Shown here in pieces: positions 53,309 to 63,438 of a DNA stretch of 64,000 nucleotides; position 1 is the stretch's first letter, and each line of letters opens with the position of its first letter. Below the pieces are notes generated by a model, which did no database searches, was not told where the DNA came from, and was given only the letters and a program-made list of their open reading frames with translations. The stretch lies in assembly GCA_026770025.1 (NCBI GenBank), contig JAMXDE010000069.1, positions 124,001 through 188,000 of the forward strand, read 5' to 3'. Origin of the DNA: Craspedostauros australis. Lineage: Eukaryota; Bacillariophyta; Bacillariophyceae; Mastogloiales; Achnanthaceae. The position numbers were made by a program, and so were the translations under genes.

Positions 53309-55197
53309 GGTGTCTGATGTTGTTGATGATGTTGTGGTGATTGTGGTGTTGTGATTTTGTGAGGGATGGAAACCGTGATGGGAGTATTGATACTCGTGCG
53401 TTGGTGGATGGTTGTTGGCTTCGGAGTGATTGCGATTGCGGATTATGTCTTGATGAATGGTGCTGGGGAATGATTCCTTTCGCTGCACCCGTATCTACCT
53501 GCAGAAACATGCCTGAGGTCGCGTCCTCTCAGAGGCTGTGGATGCGCCAACCCGCCGATGATCATCATGACAGCGGTGCTCCCACCGATCATGACCCATC
53601 GCGCAATCAGCTCAACTGAACTGAACGCAACTCAACTCAACTCAACTCAACTCATGTCACTACCAAATCCAGACAGAATTTTGACAAGCGGATGTGAACA
53701 GGCGGAGGAGGAGGAGACAGAGATGAAGGGAGAGAGGAAGAGGGTGCTGCAGAGGACTCAAGAGAGAGAGAGAGAGAGTGACGATGTCGGCAGTCTGATC
53801 CATTTCGTGTCAGAGCCAATCGCTCGTTTGATGGACCATTCGCCTTTGGCACAATTTGTCTTGTGTGACGCGCAAAGACATGTCCAGAATCTGCACAAGC
53901 AACTCTGGACAACCAGGATAAATGATGGTAGCGATGGAGCAGAATGATGAGGTTGGACTGATTAACTCACTGTGTCAGCTACTTGCTGTGCCTTGTTTCT
54001 GTTTGGAGTTGTACCCGGAGTGCACAAACACCACTATGTCTGATAAATCTCAGCGTTTTCGCACAAGTCACACGGCATTCACTGGTCGACTTGTTCGTGA
54101 CACGTCGACACAAAGGACAGTCCCAACATGACGGTTCGTGTTTGGTTTGGAAGGACAATCGAGTGAGGCATGCGTCATTTGATGTCCGAGTTTGGCATCA
54201 GCAGAAAGGATGAATGAGACGCCAGAAAGGATCAATGTAACAACAACCGCGACGTGCAAGTCCAATCATGATGGATGCCATTGTTGTGCTTTCGAATTGA
54301 TTCCATCCGGCGATACCTTCGACATCGCCGATACATGAGCATGAATGATCAGTTGTCCCTTCGTTGTCATCTTCTTCTCGTGGCGACATGTTGTGGACTT
54401 TGCGAAATCGGCCGTCTTCCTCTGTTTGTATTTGGTTGGCCAGGAGCAACAGCAGCATCATGCAGATCAACCACTGCATGCCGATATTATCGAGCGTAGT
54501 AGACATGGAGTTGATCTGGACTACTCCCGATGGACATGGCAACAGAGAGCACGAAGAGTCAACTTTCGCACGATGGCTGATTGTATTGAAGCCTCTGTGC
54601 GGTTGTATATCTGTTTGTCTTGAAGTTCGAGTCTTGGTTCTAAATTAGAGCACACTCATTGTATTCCAATATCTACAATAGAGGGACACCCTATATGGTC
54701 ATTGATGAAGACAGACAATCACAAACAGCCATTCACATGTAACAAGACATACAACCGTGCAGACGACTGACAGCCACTCAGATATTCAACCTGTCGCACA
54801 AGAAGACGAACCGAAGGGACATCACCCTTACGACCCTTGCGAGTATGCCCACCAGTTGATCTTCAGACTGGTGGAAAGGACATTCCTTATTGCATGGTAT
54901 TATAGATCTTTCATGTCACTCTGTTTATCGCTTGGGCCTGCTTTTCGTTGGAGCGCAGCGTCATTGTTTTGTTGATCGCTGTGCCGTGTCGGTATTTGTG
55001 GACATCCGCGGGGCATGCGCGGGGCATATGGATACTGGAGCAGCGGCGACAGCGCAAGGCATCAGCATTGCCGGCGGCAGCGCGTCAAGAGAACTACACA
55101 GAATAGAATAGACCATGGAGCATGTTGAATTTGAATAGAATTGAGTAGGCTCTAAATTCATTTGTGCAACATGCCCTGCACAGCGACATCTCCAAAA
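53309..55197. other. Long intergenic region, no supported gene
   Basis: A (CTCAA)n array lies at about 53611-53654 and an (AG)n run at 53758-53776. Frames such as 53558-53947 (+) and 54198-54542 (-) show no recognisable domain. Confidence 0.45.
53611..53654. repeat. (CTCAA)n array
   Basis: Imperfect tandem ctcaa/ctgaa pentamers, about eight copies. Confidence 0.9.
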
Positions 55198-56701
55198 TCA
55201 GGAGTTGTCCAGAAGCGACCGACCATCGCCAGCATTGTTGTTGTTGTTGTTGTTGTTGTTTCGATTATCAATCTCCAGAATTCGCTTCACAATCTTTCTG
55301 CCCCAAATCTTGGAACCTTTCCCATCCGGATGCAGGCCATCCACCATGTGCTTGACTTCTCCGCTCGTCGTGTTCTGAAAGATGGACGTCGCATCAAAGA
55401 ATTCGACGGACCGCGTCAAGCTCGCGTAGCACTGCAACCGCTCGTTGATCTCATGTGTGGGTGCGTGGAGGTCCTTGCCTCTGCTGGGCAGGATGGAATT
55501 GATGACGATCGTGGCGTTGGGCCGTTGCATGCGCAGTTCCTCCACGATGGCGATATTGCCCGCGACGACGGCGTCGACGGAGCAGTGATCAGTGCCCAGA
55601 TCGTTCGTGCCGATGAGCAACCACACGATTTTCGTCTGCAGAGTGCCTAGTCCATTATTTCGCAGTCGGAACAGCAAGTTGGAGCACTGCGTTCGAGTGT
55701 GCATATTTGCGATGTGCGAATGGATGGCATGGGAAGTGTGATAGTAGGTGTCGCAAGAACATGGCGCAGGGAAATGGATACGCGTGTGTCAGCATGTACA
55801 TTCGGTGCGGGAACAGTGTCAAACAGAACATAGATGCAGTGCAGCGGACTGGGCATGGTACCATGCGCACTGCCATACTCGCCATTTCCAAACCTCCCAA
55901 CGCACAAATCCCCTCCAGCACAACGCGATACCACAGGCACGCACACGAATGAACAACGCAGATACATCTCGCAATTCCGCTCACCCGTTCCGCGGCGATT
56001 CCCAATACGACGCCGTCCACTTGGGCGCCGTTGTCCATGTTGAAATAATCCTGGAACACCTTAGCGTTGGGCTGGTAGGTGGGGCTCGGTTGGCCGAAAT
56101 CGGTCCCAAGCCAATGTTCCGTGATGGAATCCCCCAGCATCACGACATCCACACCCTCCGCTCCAAACTTCTGCGCCGCGTCCTCGGCATCCGCCTTCGT
56201 CTTTTCGAATGCTTTGTTCCACGGTTTCACCAATTGTTCCATTTGCAGAATGCGCGGCGTCGTGGGATTGAAGCACCTGCAGTCGTTCTCGATGATGGGA
56301 AGACACGACGTGAAATTGGCATCGTCCCAATACAGCTCCATCAACTCCTCAAAGGTCTCACCGGACTCCGTCTCGGCGCACGAGGGCACGAAGACCGATT
56401 CGTTTTCTGGCTCCTTCGACGAAAACACGCCATCCGTCATCGTCATGCTGCCGGCGTAGATGATGCCCACGAGGATGGGCAGCACCACGGTGACCGTCAG
56501 GACGGATGTCACGATGAGTCGGTTGCTGGAGGATTTCCATATCGACAGAGCCGGCGGATTGTCGGTGAAGACGCCGTCGTTGTCGGCACTCTCGCTGTCA
56601 TCATGATCTGGCGGCTCGATCTCCAACACGGAGGTCACCAGCGGTGCCATGTCATCATCCTCATTTTCTGCATCATCATCGGGAGCAAACGCGGGCGACA
56701 T
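55198..56701 (-). CDS. SGNH/GDSL hydrolase paralogue D, type II membrane protein, two exons
   Basis: Exon 1 (55985-56701) encodes an acidic tail sharing DDDMAPLV with paralogue B, a membrane anchor (VTSVLTVTVVLPILVGIIYA), a Cys-containing stem (CLPIIENDCRCFNPTTP) and VVMLGDSITEHWLGTDF. It ends GIAAER at a gtgagc donor; the other three end in GDT or ADT. Exon 2 (55198-55686) gives CSNLLFRLRNNGLG, LLIGTNDLG and DGLHPDG. It closes with a run of nine Asn encoded by (GTT)n at 55231-55260. The intron is 298 bp, phase 0, at the same site as in A, B and C. The product is 401 aa. It is the most divergent of the four and lies 27 kb from the tandem pair. Confidence 0.87.
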
Positions 56702-57230
56702 CTCTTTTGTTGCGCGTTGTGTGCGTGGTGTGTCGTTGTCGTTGTCGTTAGAGATGACGTGTGAGCGCGGATGATTTTAGATTAGTGTGAATTAGTGTGA
56801 ATTAGTGTGGATGAACATGCGTTTGCGATGGCATCATCGTCACCATCGTCGATGCCGACAATCGTGATGGAATTGGCACAATTGGAAGTGGAGAACTGGA
56901 CAGTCTTTGCATTTTAGGTTCCATTTTAATCGTGCTTATGACCCATACCACGACTCAAGTCAAGCGAACCTATGGAGGCAGTCTAGATCGCAGAAATCTG
57001 CATGCATTGGCATGTCTCATTGCATGTCAGCTCCTCGTATTCTGCTCTAAGCTGTTGCTCTATCATATTCTGGTGGCTCTATGGTATATTGCATGATATC
57101 ATATGCTCTACTCTATTTACTATACGACTAGGAATCATGATGTTTGTGAGGGTGTCTTCGCAGAAGTTGGTTGGAAACAGGGTGTCACGAGTCACCAATG
57201 TATTGGAGTCATCCTTTCCTCTCTCTCTCT
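56702..57230. other. Intergenic region
   Basis: Includes the AC-rich leader of SGNH D (minus strand, aacgacaacgacaacgacac) and attagtgtga repeats at 56782-56812. Beyond this nothing gene-like was seen before the hydrolase stop. Confidence 0.5.
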
Positions 57231-57752
57231 CTACTTGGAGCTCGAGAAGTGTGCCAGCGCCATCTTCGAAATGGATTCCGCCACAACTTCCGGTTGCTCC
57301 TCGTAGATCTGGAATGCTGCCTTGGCGATCTTCACGAGCGGTTGCGCATTGATCGTCTTGACGGTGTCCTCACCGACTCGGATGGGACAGATCTTGTCAT
57401 CGATTCCATGCATTACAGTGATTGGGACAGATGCCGATCGGTCCACATTCACGGTCGCGAGAATGTCCCTCGCCTCGTCTCGTGTCAGCCACACCATCGC
57501 GGCGGAGTAGTGCACCGCCATGCTCTGATCGTTCTTGTTGCTGTCGATCTTTGCCACCTCCAAGACTTCCGGCTTGGTCGACGGCGAGAATCCCATCTTC
57601 AAGAACCCCAACGTCAGCAACGGATGCAACCACGTGAGAAGCCACACGGGAAGGATCTTGAAGATCATGGGCCCGCCATTCTTCAACATGGGATGCACAC
57701 CACGGAATCCCGTGCTCGAAAAGAGGAAGCCGGCAGTCGCGGCACGGATATC
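57231..57752 (-). pseudogene. Alpha/beta-hydrolase gene, 3' part, separated by a transposon
   Basis: Encodes the C-terminal 170 residues of an alpha/beta-hydrolase-fold protein: RAATAGFLFSSTGF, a lid-like helical part, then VPITVMHGIDDKICPI, which carries the acid-residue motif (HGxDD). Near the end, where the catalytic His is expected, KAAFQIYEEQPEVV has Ala-Phe instead of Gly-His. It continues the frame of the 5' part at 63016-63438 across the inserted element. The terminal repeat supplies an in-frame ATG directly in front (MDIRAATAG), so this piece could be translated alone. Confidence 0.8.
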
Positions 57753-57767
57753 CATAAAGAGAGATTC

Positions 57768-57865
57768 TGTCTGGGGAGACCAAAAATGGCCATTTTGGGC
57801 TCAGGAGACAAAGTTACCCGGAGGTTCGCCAAAATCCGGTCTGAGGAGACAATTTTCAGTTCCAC
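57768..57865. repeat. Left subterminal repeats of the transposon
   Basis: Three spaced copies related to GGTCTGAGGAGACCA: tctggggagaccaaaa, gctcaggagacaaag and ggtctgaggagacaattt. The same motif recurs at the other end, as expected for transposase-binding sites. Confidence 0.75.
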
Positions 57866-58143
57866 GTGATAAATCTCCACGATAGGATTTTTCGGTCGAA
57901 TACTTCGACTAAAAGAAACTCTGCCAGCTCTTCGTTCTGACATCTTCTCCTCCAAGATTTTCTTCATCGTCATTGTTTCTTCGCTTTCCTCCAGATGGCA
58001 ACAACCCTCCCTCTCCAACCTCCTTGCCTGCTGTGGTTCATTTCATCCCATCATCAACCTCGCACCTCCTTGCTTATCATTCGCAGCATCCCCCATACTG
58101 CCTTCTTCTTCCAGCTTGCCTTCTTCGATACGTCACCTTCATC

Positions 58144-61100
58144 ATGGCATCTTCTCTTCCACCTGATGCTCCCAATGCCAATGACAACTTGCCCACAGCT
58201 TCCACTCCAGTTGCAACGACCGTCCATGGCACCGTCTCTCCATCCCAGCAGCTTCATCCCTTTGGACAAGTTTTGGATGATGGAATGGGTGATGCAGGCA
58301 AACACACCCATGAAGAAGAACGAGATGGCATCTGTGTCAACAGTGATGACGAGGGTGCAGTGCCTACAGTGGTGCCTCCAGATCCTGTTGGCGATTTTGG
58401 AGTCCAACCGTGCTCGCTTCCTGGCTACAGCCATTGCATCGTCCTCCCTCCAAAGAAGGGGAGTAGGGAGATCTCTGTGGAGTGGAAGGTGCTCTCAGCC
58501 TACGAGCATGCAACAAAAGTGACTGTTGGAGAAGCACACAAGCTCGCTCTCCTTCATGCAAAGGAAGAGATTCGTTCACTGCGAACAGCTGTCTTGCAGC
58601 GCTTCCCCAAGAGTCCTCCTGGGTCTCCACCATACGTGCCAACACCCCATGACTTGATCCACGATGTGCTGGGCCCCACATCTCCCATTTTCATCCGTGC
58701 ATTTGGCCCAAGTGGGCTGGGTTTCTCATATCCTGAGTACATGGAGTTCCTCTATGCCATCACATCACAGATGGTGGAAGGCTGCACCGTTCGTCGGCTC
58801 TACGATGGCGGCAACACTACCACGCTTCCCAGCTTTCCCACCAGACAGCACTACGTCAATCTCTGGGACCGTATTCGACGCAATGGAAACCCTGTCTCTC
58901 GGAATGGCCATCGCTTTGTTTGGACCGAATTGGAAAGTGCTTTCAACTTGACGCTTGAGATTCTTTGTCTTCGTCATCGTTGCCCGAATCGGATCGTCAC
59001 ATTGGATGATGACAAGGTCCATTGCAGCAGCCGTGCAGAGAGCAGCTATCTGCTTGGCATGAGACATACTCATGCAAATCGTAATGGGTAAGTGACGAAC
59101 AGCATTGTGTGTTTTGTTGCAGAGGGGTGGCATCTCCATTTCATATTTCAATTCCTCACCCCAGGTCTCCGTCTCGTTTTGGTCTTCTGCATTCCTTCAG
59201 ATTAACCCTGAACACTCTTGTCCAGTCTGCTTCTGGACTTGTTGTGGGGTTGGCTGCTTGCCGAGATGGGTTCGATGACGACACCTATCGGTTGTTCACC
59301 CAACTAAAAGAACCAGATGGTTCTTTTCGAAATCTAACCCTCATGACAGATCGAGGATACAACTGCCACAGCACTACCGCCTTCCTCACTACCAGGGGTG
59401 CCAATCTGGAGGGTACACACATGCGAGCTGGATACCTACCATTCACCTTCGGCCCATCCATTGGCAAGGGTGCACTCCAGATGAATATTGGGAGGAAGGG
59501 GCCAAGGATGGTGCATAGCGCTGTCACCAACAGCATTGGCAAACGACAATTGACATGCTATGGATACCGACTTAACGAACAAACTGTACTTGCACTCTCC
59601 ACAAGATCGAGTGGCTTCGAGTGGGACCTCACCCTCAGCAACGCCAGTGACCAACAAAAGTACCAAGACATGGTGGAGAACAAGCATGGGAACAATCAAA
59701 GATCCCCACACTACCCACACTTCTTCCAAACATTCACTGTCAATCCAACACGATCGTCGGCAGTCAGAGCTGCCATATCCCAAACTCCCCTTGGCACAAC
59801 CGGTGTTGTGGCTGCCGCATCCAAGAATGTCAAACAGCGTTGGGCAGATATGGTGTGGGATCTGCCTGTGGATGGACTCACCTGTGGCCAGGGTGACCAT
59901 CTGTGGTTCGTCCACCGCCGCTTCGCGTTCACGAGCACCTCCACCTACAGCATGATACAGAAGGTGCTTGAAAGCGGAGAGTGGTGCAACACCGACAATG
60001 CCACCATATTCAATCAAACTGCATGGGAGTGCATTGGCCGCTACTTGGGATATGATGTGCTTGGTCGGAAGGCGAAGTACCACAATGCGTTGCAAGCAGA
60101 AAAAGCGAGATTGCGCGCACTTGATTTATACTCCAAACTCACAACTCCCACCTTCGATTCCCGTCATGTTGAAATTGCACTTCTCTCCTCTCTCCGTGAC
60201 GACGCCCCTGAAGAGGATGCCTTCCCTGACAAAGACTTCATCGAACTCATGGTTATGTTCTACCGCAGCAAGGCCCAGCGAAGCAGAGCCACACGATGCA
60301 AAATGCTCCGCACCATCCTCGCTGATGACGACAAGGTTCGACGGCGATTCGTGGCCATCAGCGACGCCTCCCTCAAGAAAGACCTCAAGGCTCGTCTCCC
60401 CAAAACCAATGTGACGAAAATGCCACGAGAGAAGGTTGTGGAGAGATTGGTTGCCCTGGGGATGAAGGAGATCGAGCAGGAGCCCGACCATCCATCCAGT
60501 TTCCAGGCGGGAAGCACCACTTCAGAGTGGATGCACAAGCTTGACCACGACCTCACAACTCTCATGTTACAATCGTGGTTCATGAAGTCGGTTCGGGGCA
60601 AGGCCGGAAAGCTCGCCAAGCTGGGCCACAAAAACGAAGCTCCCCTCATGAAGCAGGCCCTCCACTGTGTTGGAGTGGGCGGCGAGGGAAGGCAAGTGAA
60701 GGCGACGTACCAAGTGGGGGTGGTGCGAAACACCGATGCACCGTACGCCCGCGCCTCCGTCGACTTCCTCGCGATCGTCGGTGATCCAGAGGACGACAGC
60801 GACGATGAAGTCTTTGTTGTGGAGATCAAGACTCGGGCAACGACAGACACAGAAGATCTCGAAAGACGGCACCAGCGGAAGGCCGATTGGGAGCATGGGA
60901 CGGAGGGAAAGAGTCATGTGTTCGTGCATCTCCAAGACGACAAATGGAGGGCATTGTTCGAAAAGAAATCAGAGATGATTCAACTGCTTCATCATGCCTT
61001 CGTCTTTGGGGTGACAGGTGCAATGATTGTAATTGGTACGTTCAAGCATGAAATGGATGGAGCTCCTGCCATGAATTTCGAAAGTCGATTCGTGGTGCTC

Positions 61101-62558
61101 ACTCAAACTGTTCTTGCGTTTCTCCTCTGATCCACTCGATCCCACCTCCTCCTACCATCAGGTGATGCAACCGCTAACACCATAAGATCAATATCCACAC
61201 AATTCAAACCTGATCTACTTCAATCATATGGAATTGTGCTACAAAATCTGTATGAGCTGAAGTTGGAGTTTGCATACGCGGACTCCGCTGCTGCATCCCG
61301 CGAGGCAGCGTCAGGCAAGACCCTGCGAAAGCATCTGAATTCGAAACGCAACCCCCACAGGGGCTCAACCGGGGGGCGACACATTGCGGCATTGACAGAA
61401 GAGGATGTATTCCACCAATTGATGATATGGAAGGCATGCCAGGAACTACCAATGCCGGTGCCAAAGGTTCACACCTTGGTTCCATCGTTTGTAGCTCGTT
61501 GGAATTCATTCAAGGGCGGCTCCGATTTAATCACCAGAATGGTGAGGCAGCACAAGGTGCAGCCGCCATTCGCAACCTTCCAGTGCCAAGCTGTGGTACG
61601 GATTGTGGAAGTCATCCTTCTGTTTCTGCACAAGCTAATGCACTACTGTTGCACAGACGATATCCACACAAACAAAGACCTGGAGAACGCAACGGTGCTG
61701 CAGACCTACCGTGACATGCTGAATCATCGCAGCAGTGTTGCTGATTCGTTGGAAACATTGCGAAGGGCATTCGGAGTCATCGTCGCCCAAGCCGCTGGCA
61801 GCAACAGAGAAGCAGGTGATGACAGCGAATGCGCAAACTGGTTTATTCAGGGAGCAATCAACAACACAGGAGACACAGATTCGGATACAGACAATCAAAT
61901 CTACGATGGTAGACCAACTGTTGAAGGCGAGGAGAGGGACGGAAAGAGCATCCGGAACCTGCTGTCTGGGAATCCAGCTGCCCCAACACCCGCCATGGCT
62001 GCGCTCGAACGACGTCTCCGCACGGGCAGCCATGAGCCCATCTTTTGTGAAAACGTGAAGAAACCCTGCGTCGTATGTGGGGTTGTAACGAAATGGATGT
62101 GCATGCAGTGTCACTTTTTCGCCTGCGTGCCTCCCACTGCAAATCACAAGAGATGGGGAGTTGCAAATGGAGTGCATACCAGCATTTCAATGTCAAATCT
62201 ACGAAAGAAGGCGAACGAACGAATCATTGCAAGCAACACATGTTTCCGAATGCTCCACGGAAGCAACAGATCATGGACAAGGAAGACCAAGGCGGATTAC
62301 ACTGAGTGGAGTGCGAAGCAACCAGACAGGAAAGGAGGGAAGCGCAAGACTCCATCAGCAGTGCAAACAAGCAAAGATATCCAATCGAGCCAAGGAAGGA
62401 AACGAGCGAAACCCTCATCCCAGACACCTGCTGAGACTTCACCAGCACCACAGAGACGGCGGACGCGCTCGGAGACAACTCCGCAACGACCGCGAACGCG
62501 CGCAGCAGCTCAACAAGGAAAGTACAGCCATGGGAATGGGTCGAGATGTAACATATAG
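58144..62558 (+). CDS. Transposase with piggyBac-like DDD core, embedded YqaJ-type nuclease and C-terminal finger, three exons
   Basis: Exon 1 58144-59087 (MASSLPPDAPN), exon 2 from about 59201 to 61035, exon 3 61162-62558; about 1,391 aa. Intron 1 has a gtaagt donor, and the acceptor at 59200 is preferred over 59164. Intron 2 is gtacgt...catcag, 126 bp; it removes an in-frame TGA and joins IVIG to DATANT. Landmarks: Asp in VTLDDDKVH (residue about 286), Asp in LMTDRGYN (about 365), a YqaJ-like PD-(D/E)XK nuclease with GHKNE (about 790), RASVDF (about 835) and VVEIKT (about 856), then Asp in FKGGSDLI (about 1045), like the GGVD of piggyBac. A finger CVVCG...CMQCHFFAC (about 1227-1250) and a basic tail follow. 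The DDD reading is by analogy and less sure than the nuclease. The N-terminal 120 residues are disordered. Confidence 0.75.
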
Positions 62559-62929
62559 CAAAGTAATAACACACAAACGTCCATCAAATACGGGGTAGTG
62601 AATCGTTCCTGTGAAGAGGCGTGGTCACAAATCATTGTGATGCAAGAGGAAGAACGCTGCGGAACGATCATGTCCTGTGAAGAGCGTGGAGGACATGGAT
62701 AAGCATGCAACGAACATATGTATACGAAGAACTGTGATGAGATGCAAGTGGCTCAATGCATCCAGGAGAAGCATTGAGCCATAGTAAATAGGAGGGCATG
62801 CCAGGATATTGTGAGAAATCGGAAAAAACGATATGAGGGGGGAAAAAAGTGAGCGCGAACAAATAGTTTTAGTCGAGGTGGTCGAAGAAAATGCCATCGC
62901 GATAAAACGTCGCGTTGCTTGATTTTGGT

Positions 62930-63000
62930 CTGAGGAGACCAATTTTGGCACCCCTCGAATCCGCTTGGTCTCCTGAGACAATTTTGGACTTTTATCGTGG
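62930..63000. repeat. Right subterminal repeats of the transposon
   Basis: ggtctgaggagaccaatttt and ggtctcctgagacaattttg, in line with the copies at 57768-57865. Confidence 0.78.
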
Positions 63001-63015
63001 ACGAATTTCTTTATG

Positions 63016-63438
63016 GATATCGGGGAAATCGCGCACGAGCTTCAGGATGGTTTGGGCCGCGTAGGAATGACCCATGAAGAGGATCGGCTTGCTGAGGCCG
63101 ACCCGCGCCGTGATAAGACCCGCGATGTCGCGTTCGATTTCGATGTCGGTGAAATCCGAGGCCGACGGCGATCCCGGCGTGCGACCGCAACCCAGTTGAT
63201 CGAACATCCAGACGGCCATCTTGGTGGACGGCGACGCGGCGAGAAGATCTGCCAAGGGTTCCCAAACTCCGCCGAATTGCTTGCAGGATCCCATCATGCC
63301 GTGCGCGCAAACGAGGTTGATGGTGGTCTCAGCGATGTTATCCGTTCCGATGAGGAGACATCTTGCGAACATGGAGCGTCCTGGACGGACCTCGGTAATG
63401 GCGGAGAAGTGTTCGTGGATCATTGTGGATGTTGTCAT
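63016..63438 (-). pseudogene. Alpha/beta-hydrolase gene, 5' part, separated by a transposon
   Basis: Start at 63438 (MTTSTMIHEHF). The 141 codons carry the oxyanion-hole motif CAHGMMGS, FDQLGCGRTPG and the nucleophile elbow FMGHSYAAQ with the Ser at about residue 125. The frame runs into the element at FPDI and stops after a few transposon-encoded residues (HKEIRPR). Together with 57231-57752 it makes about 313 residues, the normal length for a single-domain alpha/beta hydrolase. The insertion falls between the nucleophile helix and the lid, so neither half would be expected to work alone. Confidence 0.82.

Larger units (their letters stand above)
57753..63015 (+). mobile_element. 5.26-kb DNA transposon inserted in a hydrolase gene, coding region apparently whole
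   Basis: Terminal inverted repeats begin CATAAAGA and continue imperfectly. Both junctions show GATATC (57747-57752 and 63016-63021), extended by one G to GGATATC, readable as a 6-7-bp target duplication. Because GATATC is palindromic and lies in inverted order beside the TIRs, it could instead be the outermost TIR. There is no TTAA. Both ends carry subterminal copies of GGTCTC-AGAC-type palindromes (57768-57860; 62930-62990) and a cgactaaaa motif. One spliced gene (58144-62558) fills the interior on the plus strand. Splicing gives a frame free of stops, so the element looks recent and possibly active. Confidence 0.85.

Noticed and set aside
61128-61130. TGA read as a true end of the transposase with a second independent gene starting at 61236
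   Set aside because: The two frames are in register, the second lacks a good ATG, and a GT-AG intron in phase removes the stop; a single spliced gene explains more. Not fully excluded.
57753-63015. Classification as a canonical piggyBac element
   Set aside because: No TTAA at either end, longer protein and an extra nuclease domain; only a distant relationship is claimed.
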